Source: an uncultured Eubacteriales bacterium (GTDB lineage: Bacteria > Bacillota > Clostridia > Christensenellales > Aristaeellaceae). From it: a stretch of DNA of 55,894 bases. The translations under genes and the position numbers were made by a program. The first letter of the stretch is position 1, and the number at the start of each line of letters is the position of its first letter. The DNA is taken from contig CADBCY010000022.1 of the NCBI GenBank assembly GCA_902793325.1, positions 1 to 55,894 of the forward strand, read 5' to 3'. The notes under the pieces are model-generated. The model worked only from the letters and a program-made list of their open reading frames with translations. It did no database searches and was not told where the DNA came from. This document shows, one piece after another, positions 41,031 to 48,092 of the stretch.

Positions 41031-41059
41031 TTGACAAAATCCGCGCAATTTGTTACAAT
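41031..41059 (+). promoter_or_regulatory. Promoter of the secreted Ig-like protein gene
   Basis: Perfect TTGACA (41031-41036), 17-base spacer, TACAAT (41054-41059). Confidence 0.8.
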
Positions 41060-41130
41060 ATAATTACAATTTTGGCAAACACATGAAACAAACCGACGTA
41101 CCGGGGCGTATGGAAGAGGAGAAGATGGAT

Positions 41131-43032
41131 ATGAAGCGAGCTCTTGCGTGGATGCTGGCCCTCATGCTGCTGTTCGGCGCGCTGCCAGCGCTTTCGGAGG
41201 CCGTGGAGGCGAGCGACGGCCCCGTCGTCGAGGCCGGGGCGCCGGAGGAGTCGGCGCTCGACGGGTCGGAGGACTTCGTGGACGCCGGATCGGTCCTGGA
41301 AGCGGCGGAGGATCTGCCGGACTTCATCATGGTGCCGGAAGGCGAGGAACCGGAAATCGCCCGCGCGAACGACGGCGAGGGCGAGGGCGAAGCGCCGGCG
41401 GACGGGGACGAGACCCCGGCCATGGCGTGCGCGTTCTACCCCGCGTCCCTGGAGAGCGAGGGCGCGGCCGTGTGCGGCGGCTATGTGTCCGCGTCGTGGA
41501 CGTCGGAGGCCGCGGTACAGCCCTACGCCGAGCTCGCCGCCTTCTGGTGCCTGACCGACGAGGGCGGCGACATAATGCGCGTCCTCAACATCGCGGAGGC
41601 CCCGGACGCGACCTCGCTGGACTGCTGGGTGACGGATTACGGCGACAGCGCGAACCTGGTCTTCGGGGTGATCATCATCGACGCCGAGGGCAAGAAGTAC
41701 GAAGCCACCAGGCTCTTCGACCTGAAGCCGGGGAACGCCGCGTCCATTTCGCTGAGCGCGACGGAGAACGTGCTGTTCGACGATGAAATCACCGCCAGGT
41801 GGAGCGTCGCCGGCGCGGAGCAGCCGTATGCGCGCCTCTGCGCGAAGTGGATCGTATCCAGCGATTACGAGGAGGACGACGAAACCCTCAGACTGTGGTG
41901 GGACGAGTACGTCGACGAGGACAACAACATCGACATGGACGTGTTCCTGCTGTCGAGGACGCAGGACGTGGCGCAGGACAGCCTGGCCAGCAAGCCGCTC
42001 AGCCAGTGGTATGAGCGCGACGACCTGGAGGACGGGTATTACGATTTCGTGCGCTTCTTCGTGGGCGTGGAGGACGCGAACCACGATTTCTATTCCGCCT
42101 ACAGCCAGCCGATCCGGGTGAAGTACCGGGCGCCCTACGCCACCCTCACGCTGAAGAAGAGCGCGAGCAAGTCCGTCTACCTGGGCCGGGACGTGCTGAT
42201 CCGGCTCAGCGGCGGGAAGTCGGCCAAGGGCTTTTCCTCCAGCAACAGGAAGGTCGCGACGGTCACCAACGCCGGCCTCGTCACGCCCCTGAAGGAGGGC
42301 ACGACGAAGATCACCGTGAAGCTCAGGAAGGGCAAGAAGCTGGTGCTCAAGCTGACCGTGAAGGACCCGACCAAGCCGGAGCGCATCAAGCTCCGGGAGG
42401 GGACGAAGAAGAGCATCCCGGACGAATCGACGCTGCAACTGGGCTATACCATCCAGCCCGCCACCGCCGCGGACACAGCCGTGACGTGGAAGAGCTCGAA
42501 CCCCTCCGTGGCGACGGTCAGCAGCTCGGGCCTCGTCACCGCCGTGAAGCCCGGCAAGGCCGTCATCACCGCCACGGCCGGCAAGAAGAAGGCGACGATC
42601 GCCATTACGGTGACGAAGCTGCCCATGCTGACGGGCGATCTGAGCAGCGCGATGGGGCAGAAGCTCTCGACGGTCTACAAGCGCCTGCCCGACAAGCTGC
42701 TGACGGCGCAGCAGGAGGACGACGGCAACCGGAAATACATCGCCACGTCGCTGTATGCGGGCTTTACCATCAACGCGAACGCGAGCGGCATCGTCACGGG
42801 GATCGCGATCCAGTCCAACTACAACACCCACAGGCACACGCTGTTCGGCGCGTATCCGGGCGACTACCTTTCTTCTTCGGCGAGCAGCCTGAACGCCAAG
42901 GGCTGGAAGCTGTCGCAGAACGCGATGAACAAAATGTACACCTACAAGAATGACAGGTATCCGGGCGCACAGGTCACGCTGATGGTCGATCCGTCCACCC
43001 GGAAGGTCAAGAGCGTTTCGTATACGGGATGA
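41131..43032 (+). CDS. Secreted protein with two bacterial Ig-like (BIG2) domains
   Basis: 633 aa. The signal peptide (MKRALAWMLALMLLFGALPA) is followed by a strongly acidic region rich in Glu, Asp and Ala (about residues 25-105), two repeated beta-type modules (compare CGGYVSASWTSEAAVQPYAEL with FDDEITARWSVAGAEQPYARL), then two BIG2 domains (VTWKSSNPSVATVSSSGLVT in the second). The last 130 residues (LSSAMGQKLSTVYKRLPDKL to TRKVKSVSYTG) are not recognised. No LPXTG, SLH or cohesin-type anchor is visible, so it is secreted or held non-covalently. ATG 41131 is chosen for GAGGAG nine bases before it; ATG 41110 and 41125 are alternatives. A surface or cell-wall role is likely. Confidence 0.8.
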   Translation: MKRALAWMLALMLLFGALPALSEAVEASDGPVVEAGAPEESALDGSEDFVDAGSVLEAAEDLPDFIMVPEGEEPEIARANDGEGEGEAPADGDETPAMACAFYPASLESEGAAVCGGYVSASWTSEAAVQPYAELAAFWCLTDEGGDIMRVLNIAEAPDATSLDCWVTDYGDSANLVFGVIIIDAEGKKYEATRLFDLKPGNAASISLSATENVLFDDEITARWSVAGAEQPYARLCAKWIVSSDYEEDDETLRLWWDEYVDEDNNIDMDVFLLSRTQDVAQDSLASKPLSQWYERDDLEDGYYDFVRFFVGVEDANHDFYSAYSQPIRVKYRAPYATLTLKKSASKSVYLGRDVLIRLSGGKSAKGFSSSNRKVATVTNAGLVTPLKEGTTKITVKLRKGKKLVLKLTVKDPTKPERIKLREGTKKSIPDESTLQLGYTIQPATAADTAVTWKSSNPSVATVSSSGLVTAVKPGKAVITATAGKKKATIAITVTKLPMLTGDLSSAMGQKLSTVYKRLPDKLLTAQQEDDGNRKYIATSLYAGFTINANASGIVTGIAIQSNYNTHRHTLFGAYPGDYLSSSASSLNAKGWKLSQNAMNKMYTYKNDRYPGAQVTLMVDPSTRKVKSVSYTG

Positions 43033-43067
43033 CGCCCGCCGCGGCCGAACCCGCGCCGGACGCGCGA

Positions 43068-43115
43068 AACCGGCCCCCGCCCGAGGCATGCGCCAAGGGC
43101 AGGGGCCGGTTCTTT
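43068..43115. terminator. Bidirectional terminator between the Ig-like and kinase genes
   Basis: Fifteen-base arms (43068-43082 and 43097-43111) complementary except for one pair, flanked by A on the left and TCTTT on the right, between convergent genes. Confidence 0.8.
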
Positions 43116-43122
43116 GCGCCGG

Positions 43123-44502
43123 TTACGCTTCTTCCCCGTGTTCGGCCTCGTAGATCAGCTCCTCGAGCGTCTGGAAGAGGTGCTCCGGCTCCACGGGCTT
43201 ATTGAGGTGCGCGTTCATGCCGGCCTGGAGCGAGCGCTGCACGTCCTCGTCGAAGGCGTTGGCGGTCAGCGCGATGATGGGGGTTTTCTTCGCGTCCGAC
43301 CGGTCCATCGCCCGGATGGTCGCCGCGGCCTCCAGGCCGTCCATCTCCGGCATCCGCACGTCCATCAGGATCGCGGCGTAGGCGCCGACGTCGCTGTTCC
43401 GGAACATTTCCACGGCGATCCTGCCGTTCTCCGCGTGGTCCGACTTCACGTCCTTCATCTCGAAGATGTCCATCATGATCTCGGCGTTGATCTCCATGTC
43501 CTCGGCCAGCAGGATGCGCTGCCCCTCCAGGTTCGCGCGCTTCTTCTCGCGGAAGAGGTTCATGTTGTTGCGCCGGGCGACGCGCTCGAATTCCGCGACC
43601 ACGTTCGACGCGAACAGCGGCTTGGCGAGGAAGCTGTCCACGCCGGCGCCCAGCGCCTCCTCGAACACGTCGTCCCAGTTGTAGGCCGTGAGTATGATGA
43701 CGGTCGTCTCGTTGCTGTAGCGCTCGCGGATCAGCCTGGCCGTGTCCAGGCCGTCCATCTCCGGCATCTTCCAGTCCATCAGCACCAGGTTGTACGGCTC
43801 CTGCTTCACGTGCTGCACTTCCAGCATCTGCATGGCGGCCTGGCCGCTCAGGCACACGTCGGCCCGGATCCCGACCTCGTCCAGCACCATCCGCGCGTGT
43901 TCCGCGGCGAATTCCTCGTCGTCCACCACCAGCACGCGCATCCTGCCGCGATCCACCGCGTTCTCGTGCGCGTCGCCCTGGCGGTCGCAGTTCTTCAGCG
44001 TGACCGCCACGGTGAACTCCGTGCCCACGCCCTTCTCGGACTCCACGCTGATCGTGCCGTTCATCATCTCGACGATGCGCTTGGTGATCGCCATGCCAAG
44101 GCCCGTGCTGCCATACTTGTTCCTGCGGCTGCTGTCCTCCTGGGAGAACGCCTCGAAGATCTTCGGAATGTACTCCTTGTCCATGCCGATGCCGGTATCG
44201 CGGATGCTGAACTTTATGGTGGACTGGTCCTCAAAGACCGCCGCGCGCTCCACCGTCAGCGTGACGCTGCCGGGCGCGTCGGTGAACTTGACGGCGTTCG
44301 ACAGGATGTTGATGAGCACCTCTTTCAGCTTGGTGTCGTCGCCGATGTAGCAGTCGTCCACGCGGCTTAAGATGCGGCACTCGTAGTGCAGGCCCTTGTC
44401 GCCGCACTGGGACATGACCATGGTGTTGATCTGCTCCAGCATGCCGCTGAAGGAGAATTCCTCCTTTCGGAGCACCAGCCGGCCGGACTCGATGCGGCTC
44501 AT
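43123..44502 (-). CDS. Hybrid histidine kinase, C-terminal fragment (HATPase + two receivers), out of frame with its N-terminal part
   Basis: 459 aa starting at ATG 44502 (MSRIESGRLVLRKEEF), which is normally the end of the second helix of the dimerisation domain. It holds a GHKL ATPase domain (NILSNAVKFTD, IRDTGIGMD, GLGMAITKRIVEMMNG), a receiver with VLVVDDEEF and LMDWKMPEMDG, and a second receiver with ILLAEDMEIN and LMDVRMPEMDG. The upstream half of the same protein ends in another frame at 44504. The open frame is long and clean, so the break looks recent or is an assembly error. No ribosome site precedes ATG 44502. If translated alone, the fragment lacks the phosphorylated histidine. 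Confidence 0.8.
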   Translation of the reverse strand: MSRIESGRLVLRKEEFSFSGMLEQINTMVMSQCGDKGLHYECRILSRVDDCYIGDDTKLKEVLINILSNAVKFTDAPGSVTLTVERAAVFEDQSTIKFSIRDTGIGMDKEYIPKIFEAFSQEDSSRRNKYGSTGLGMAITKRIVEMMNGTISVESEKGVGTEFTVAVTLKNCDRQGDAHENAVDRGRMRVLVVDDEEFAAEHARMVLDEVGIRADVCLSGQAAMQMLEVQHVKQEPYNLVLMDWKMPEMDGLDTARLIRERYSNETTVIILTAYNWDDVFEEALGAGVDSFLAKPLFASNVVAEFERVARRNNMNLFREKKRANLEGQRILLAEDMEINAEIMMDIFEMKDVKSDHAENGRIAVEMFRNSDVGAYAAILMDVRMPEMDGLEAAATIRAMDRSDAKKTPIIALTANAFDEDVQRSLQAGMNAHLNKPVEPEHLFQTLEELIYEAEHGEEA

Positions 44503-45853
44503 TGATGGCGTTCATGGGGGTGCGGATCTCGTGGCTCATGCTGGAGAGGAAGGCGGTCTTGGCCTTGTTGGCCTCCTCGGCCATGGTCAGCGCCTCCGCC
44601 AGCGCCTCGTTCCGGGCCAGCGTCTCGCGCATGTCGGCGTCGATGTCCGTAAAGCCTATGCCGACGGAGTGCACGATGTGGTCGTCCCGGTCCTCCGCCC
44701 TGCGCACGCCCGCCATGCGCAGCATCTCGTAGTACTCGCGCCCGTCCTTCCGGGCCAGGTAGCGGTAGGCGATCAGCGGCTGCGTCGCCAGGCTCTGCCG
44801 GATATTGTCCGGCTCGATGAAGCGCAGGAACTCCTCGCGGTAGTTCTCCGTCACGACCGTGTTGGCGTACCAGGTGAAGCGCTCCAGGTAGGGGAAGTGC
44901 ACGCCCGCGGGGGTTTGGTCCCTGTCGTCGGGGTCGTCGCGATAGCACACGGCGTCGTTCTCGTCCAGGTTGACGTGGTACACGCAGCGGTAGTCCGAGG
45001 CCATGGCGGTGATCATGCTGTTGGCCAGGGTGTTGGCGTGGGTGACGTACTGGCGCAGGTCGTCCCTGAGGTGGGAGATCCTGCCCTCCATCTTCAGGAT
45101 GCTCTCGTCGCTCAGGTTGACCCTGGCCTGCTCCGCCGCGCCGTCCGCCCCGTTGCCCGTCAGCTCGTTCATGTCGTTCGCGAGGTCCGCCAGGTTGACG
45201 TTGATCTGCTCCATGCGCAGCCCGAACTGGCGGGTGAGGTACAGCACCAGCGCGATGCCGAGGGCGATGAACAGCGCGCAGGCGATGACGATCGTCCTGG
45301 CGTTCTGGTTGAGCTGGCGCTCGTACCACGCCGCCTCGAAATCGACGGTGACCACGCCGGCCACCTTGCCGGCCGAATCGAACACCGGGCTGTAGGCGCT
45401 GTAGAAGCGGCCCCACTGATCCTCGTAGGGTTCCTCGTCCACGGACGGCGTGCCCAGGCTCGCCCGGTAGAGCGCGTCCGTATAGACGACCGGGGAACCG
45501 AACTCGCCCGGCGCGATGGGGTCGGAGTCGATGCCGAAGCAGAAATTCCTATCGCCCACGTCCCGGACGTAGTAGATGTAGGCCAGGTTGATGTTGTCCC
45601 GGAAGGAGATCAGCGTATTGCGCACCGACTCATACTCCGGCGTCCCCTCGTCCTCCGCCGTCAGCTTCTCCAGGACGTCGCCGTTGAGCATCGCCGCGGC
45701 CGAGTTGACCACGTCCAGCATGCGCTCGTCGATCAGCGTCTTCATGGCGTTTCGGGACTGCTGCATCAGCGCCGCGCCCAGCGCCAGGTTCGTGACCAGC
45801 ATAAAGGCGACCGCCATCAGTATGATCCTTGCACGCAACCCCAGATTCTTCAT
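44231..45853 (-). CDS. Hybrid histidine kinase, N-terminal part (sensor, PAS, H-box), frameshifted
   Basis: 540 codons, of which those from 45853 to about 44504 are meaningful. Membrane helix (IILMAVAFMLVTNLALGAAL), an extracellular Cache-like sensor of about 150 residues (NLAYIYYVRDVGDRNFCFGI, FYSAYSPVFDSAGKVAGVV), a second helix (TIVIACALFIALGIALVLYL), a linker and a PAS-like domain, then FLSSMSHEIRTPMNAI with the phosphorylated histidine. After Ile the frame leaves the family: about 40 residues that should lie between NAI and MSRIESG are missing and the reading frame is shifted. The last 90 codons (to 44231) are noise. GGGGGAG precedes ATG 45853. The gene is co-directional with acylphosphatase, 37 bases downstream of it. 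Confidence 0.8.
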   Translation of the reverse strand: MKNLGLRARIILMAVAFMLVTNLALGAALMQQSRNAMKTLIDERMLDVVNSAAAMLNGDVLEKLTAEDEGTPEYESVRNTLISFRDNINLAYIYYVRDVGDRNFCFGIDSDPIAPGEFGSPVVYTDALYRASLGTPSVDEEPYEDQWGRFYSAYSPVFDSAGKVAGVVTVDFEAAWYERQLNQNARTIVIACALFIALGIALVLYLTRQFGLRMEQINVNLADLANDMNELTGNGADGAAEQARVNLSDESILKMEGRISHLRDDLRQYVTHANTLANSMITAMASDYRCVYHVNLDENDAVCYRDDPDDRDQTPAGVHFPYLERFTWYANTVVTENYREEFLRFIEPDNIRQSLATQPLIAYRYLARKDGREYYEMLRMAGVRRAEDRDDHIVHSVGIGFTDIDADMRETLARNEALAEALTMAEEANKAKTAFLSSMSHEIRTPMNAINEPHRVRPAGAPKGGILLQRHAGADQHHGHVPVRRQGPALRVPHLKPRGRLLHRRRHQAERGAHQHPVERRQVHRRARQRHADGGARGGL

Positions 45854-45890
45854 GGAAGCTCCCCCACGATTCGATTTCCCATCGCCCCGG

Positions 45891-46157
45891 TTACTCCGTC
45901 CGGAATCCCCGCTCGTCCGCCGTCGGGATGTCCTTGCTCTCCATGGCCTCGATCCGGACGTACCGCCCGGCCTCGATCGCGCGGATGACCCGCTCGATCT
46001 GCTCCGCCTCGCCCTGGATCTCCATCGTCACGGAGCCGTCCCATTCGTTCCGCACCCACCCGGTGCAGCCGTACAGGGACGCGGCGTGACGCGCGCGATA
46101 GCGAAAGCCCACCCCCTGGACCCAGCCCCGGAAGGTGATGTGGCGACGGATGAGCAT
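45891..46157 (-). CDS. acyP: Acylphosphatase
   Basis: 88 aa, the normal size. The active-site pattern is complete: arginine and phosphate loop in GWVQGVGFRYRARH, and the asparagine in GWVRNEWDGSVTMEIQG. It hydrolyses acyl phosphates such as acetyl or 1,3-bisphosphoglyceryl phosphate. The start is ATG 46157 with only a weak AAAGCGGG ribosome site. A 166-base leader with two hairpins precedes it and shares its 5' module with the manganese-riboswitch leader at 48 kb. Confidence 0.88.
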   Translation of the reverse strand: MLIRRHITFRGWVQGVGFRYRARHAASLYGCTGWVRNEWDGSVTMEIQGEAEQIERVIRAIEAGRYVRIEAMESKDIPTADERGFRTE

Positions 46158-46286
46158 GCATCAACCCGCTTTCAATGGCGAAGAGATACGGCAATACTGC
46201 CTGTGGTACACCGCGATTCCGGCCAACCGTTGGGCCGGATGTCTGGTTAATTATATACTTGATTGTCGCCGTGCGCGCTCTGCGGC

Positions 46287-46321
46287 CCGGCGACCCGGCC
46301 GACGGCCCTGCGGGCCCGTCG
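46287..46321 (-). promoter_or_regulatory. Two-hairpin 5' leader module (copy A)
   Basis: Right after the transcription start are a stem of CGACGG with CCGTCG (46300-46321, extended by GCCC/GGGC) and a small hairpin CCGG-CGAC-CCGG (46287-46298). Copy B at 47975-48009 has the same layout with changed but still paired bases. The rest of the leader (46158-46286) holds another inverted repeat (CCGGCC/GGCCGG around 46214-46235) and no recognised riboswitch. Confidence 0.55.
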
Positions 46322-46328
46322 CCTAATC

Positions 46329-46357
46329 ATTATAGCATAAGGGCTGCGTTTCGTCCA
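46329..46357 (-). promoter_or_regulatory. Promoter of the acylphosphatase transcript
   Basis: On the minus strand: TGGACG (46352-46357), 17-base spacer, perfect TATAAT (46329-46334). The sequence CCTAATCATTATAGCA around it is identical to that at the promoter of the riboswitch operon. Confidence 0.75.
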
Positions 46358-46396
46358 CCTTTGAGCGGCGCTTCGGGGTGGATTCATACGATAACT

Positions 46397-46427
46397 GAAA
46401 AAACGAAGGCGGCCTGTGGCCGCCTCC
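46397..46427 (-). terminator. Terminator of the riboswitch-controlled operon
   Basis: Minus-strand stem AGGCGGCC / GGCCGCCT around ACA, followed by TCGTTTTTT, 34 bases after the last stop. Confidence 0.85.
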
Positions 46428-46460
46428 GCGGGGAATGAATCGTCAACGGTGCGCCCGGGA

Positions 46461-46646
46461 TTACCAGCCGCGGCGCCCCATGCCGTAGGGGCCGGGGCCG
46501 AAGCCGCGGGGGCCGGGGCCGAAGCCGCCCATGGGCGGGCGATGCCAGCCGTCGAAGCCGCCGAACATGCCCCAGGGGCGGAACAGGTACCAGCGGGGCC
46601 GGAACAGCGCCCGCACCAGCAGGATGAGAACGATCAGGGTGAACAT
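46461..46646 (-). CDS. Small membrane protein with Gly/Pro/aromatic-rich tail
   Basis: 61 aa. One membrane helix at residues 1-12 (MFTLIVLILLVRALF) is followed by a tail of repeated Gly, Pro, Phe, Trp and Arg (GFGPGPRGFGPGPYGMGRRGW). No family is recognised. A perfect AAGGAGG precedes the ATG, and the gene lies 57 bases after the 192-aa gene and just before a strong terminator, so it is real and last in the operon. The tail suggests a flexible, sticky cytoplasmic or surface segment; orientation cannot be read. Confidence 0.7.
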   Translation of the reverse strand: MFTLIVLILLVRALFRPRWYLFRPWGMFGGFDGWHRPPMGGFGPGPRGFGPGPYGMGRRGW

Positions 46647-46703
46647 AGCGATGCCTCCTTCGGCAGGTCGTCATTGGTACGGTGAAACGTCGGGGCGGTA
46701 TCC

Positions 46704-47282
46704 TCACCGCTCGCCCAGCCCCTCCAGGGTCGCGCCTTCCAGGCGGCAGATGAGGGCGATCATCACCGGCTGCCAGCGCCCCTCCGGCGCGGTGGCCTGC
46801 AGGCGGGCGGTGAGGCGGTGCTCCAGCTCCAGGATGCGCGCGCGGCCCTCCAGCAGCGCCTCCGCGTCGGCGAAGCCCTCGGCCTCCAGCGTGCGCAGCG
46901 CCCGCAGCAACAGGCCCAGCAGCGCCTCGTCGGGAACGCTTGCGCGCACGGCGGCCTCGTCCATGGCTTCCAGCGCCCGGGCCAGCAGCCGCGCGTCGCC
47001 GTACTCCGCCGCCAGCGCGACCGCCTCGCCCAGGGAATCGGCGGTGAGCGCGTCCGCCGCCAGCCGTTCGCCGGTGTAATCGTCGCGCCAGCGCGCCTCA
47101 AGTTCGGGCGCGACGCGCAGCGCCAGGTAGTCCTCAAGCCTCCCCGCCTCCGCCATGCGGCGGCGGCTGCAGCCGTACCGCTCCAGCAGCGCCCGGGCGG
47201 ACGCCTCCTCCGCGGTCAGCCGCGCGCGATCCTCCCCCGGCGCCCGGCGCAGCGCGCCCATCCAGCGCTTCCAGTTTTGCAT
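46704..47282 (-). CDS. Uncharacterised helical protein (192 aa)
   Basis: No family recognised. The sequence is almost wholly alpha-helical by composition, rich in Ala, Leu, Glu and Arg, with no membrane helix, signal peptide or cysteine motif. Segments such as LEDYLALRVAPELEARWRDD, LAAEYGDARLLARALEAMDEA and LLGLLLRALRTLEAEGFADA suggest stacked helical repeats. GGGAGGC precedes ATG 47282. It lies 99 bases after the 136-aa gene with no terminator between, so it is expected to be under the same manganese riboswitch. Confidence 0.65.
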   Translation of the reverse strand: MQNWKRWMGALRRAPGEDRARLTAEEASARALLERYGCSRRRMAEAGRLEDYLALRVAPELEARWRDDYTGERLAADALTADSLGEAVALAAEYGDARLLARALEAMDEAAVRASVPDEALLGLLLRALRTLEAEGFADAEALLEGRARILELEHRLTARLQATAPEGRWQPVMIALICRLEGATLEGLGER

Positions 47283-47381
47283 GTCGTCCGCCTCCCTTCC
47301 CGTTTGGGTTCGTCTTATGTTGTATGCCGGAGCGAATTTCCCGTTCCTTAAGCCCGGATTGAAATGCGGTTATCTCTTCCG

Positions 47382-47792
47382 TCAGGCGTTGGGCAGTTCG
47401 CGCAGCGCGGCCTCGACCCTGCCGCAGGCGTCCCGCACCTGTGCGCGGGCGTCGTTGATGCGGCTCTGCACCAGCATGTCGGCCAGGAAGCCGTCGAAGA
47501 AGAAGTCCGCGAAGGTGAGGAATTCGCCCACCTCCAGCTCGGGCGCGTCCACGTCCCTGAGCTCCAGGCTGAACCGCTCCAGGTCGAAGCGGGCCTGCGC
47601 CAGGGCGTCCCGGGCGGCGTCCAGCCGGACGTGCTTCACCAGGCCGACGATGCCCCCGCCGCCCAGGATGTCCGCGATGCCCCAGCCGCGCGCGCTGTCC
47701 AGGGCCTTTTCGGCGCGGCGCAGGCTGTTCAGCGCCCGCACGCCCGCCTCGCGCGCCTCGCGAAGCTCGAGATCCAAACCGGTGTACGTCAT
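47382..47792 (-). CDS. Uncharacterised protein directly under a manganese riboswitch
   Basis: 136 aa, no family recognised. Two helical, charged halves (REAREAGVRALNSLRRAEKA and RLDAARDALAQARFDLERF) flank a glycine-rich hydrophobic centre (GWGIADILGGGGIVGLVKH). The C-terminal part has FLTFADFFFDGFLADMLVQS. No signal peptide. AAGGAGGG precedes ATG 47792 and lies just after the riboswitch expression platform. The usual products behind this riboswitch are manganese exporters or P-type ATPases; this protein is not one. A role in manganese tolerance or use is inferred only from the control element. Confidence 0.7.
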   Translation of the reverse strand: MTYTGLDLELREAREAGVRALNSLRRAEKALDSARGWGIADILGGGGIVGLVKHVRLDAARDALAQARFDLERFSLELRDVDAPELEVGEFLTFADFFFDGFLADMLVQSRINDARAQVRDACGRVEAALRELPNA

Positions 47793-47852
47793 TTTCTGTC
47801 CCTCCTTACCGTATCGCGGCAGAGCAAAAGACCCATACCGCGACGCGCGTCA

Positions 47853-47952
47853 CAATATGAGTCTTGCCTTCTCATTTGAACCGGACGCCATTTGGCGTCG
47901 GCTGACGGTTTCAAACCCGCCCTCCCGGGCGTTTGGCTACTCCCTCGTATTG
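47853..47952 (-). promoter_or_regulatory. yybP-ykoY (manganese) riboswitch
   Basis: The minus strand shows the class signature in order: closing stem CAATACGAG with CTCATATTG (one mismatch), GGGAGTAGC, a CG-rich stem, the central ACCGTCAGC, and AGGCAAGACTC. These are the conserved parts of the yybP-ykoY element, which senses Mn2+ and usually turns genes on. After it comes a hairpin (TCGCGG / CCGCGA) and then the ribosome site of the 136-aa gene, so control of translation or termination is possible. Confidence 0.8.
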
Positions 47953-47974
47953 AGTGTGATTGTGTTTCCCGATT

Positions 47975-48009
47975 GCCGGTCGCCCGGCCAACCGCCCTTC
48001 GTTCGGTTG
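47975..48009 (-). promoter_or_regulatory. Two-hairpin 5' leader module (copy B)
   Basis: CAACCG pairs with CGGTTG (47989-47994 and 48004-48009), followed in the transcript by GCCGG-loop-CCGGC (47975-47988). It matches copy A at 46287-46321, with two base pairs changed on both sides of the stem (G-C to A-T and G-C to C-G). Confidence 0.55.
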
Positions 48010-48016
48010 CCTAATC

Positions 48017-48044
48017 ATTATAGCACAACCGCTCGGCGTGTCAA
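48017..48044 (-). promoter_or_regulatory. Promoter of the riboswitch operon
   Basis: On the minus strand: perfect TTGACA (48039-48044), 16-base spacer, perfect TATAAT (48017-48022). Confidence 0.8.
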
Positions 48045-48092
48045 GCGGGGCGGCTGTATGATTCAGACGTCAAAAGCGACATTTGGGACGGG

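Noticed and set aside
44231-44500. C-terminal 90 codons of the N-terminal kinase frame
   Set aside because: They read the wrong frame of the ATPase domain after the deletion.
46158-46286. A second manganese or other riboswitch in the acylphosphatase leader
   Set aside because: The leader shares only the 5' hairpins with the riboswitch leader; GGGGAGTAG and GCAAGAC signatures are absent.
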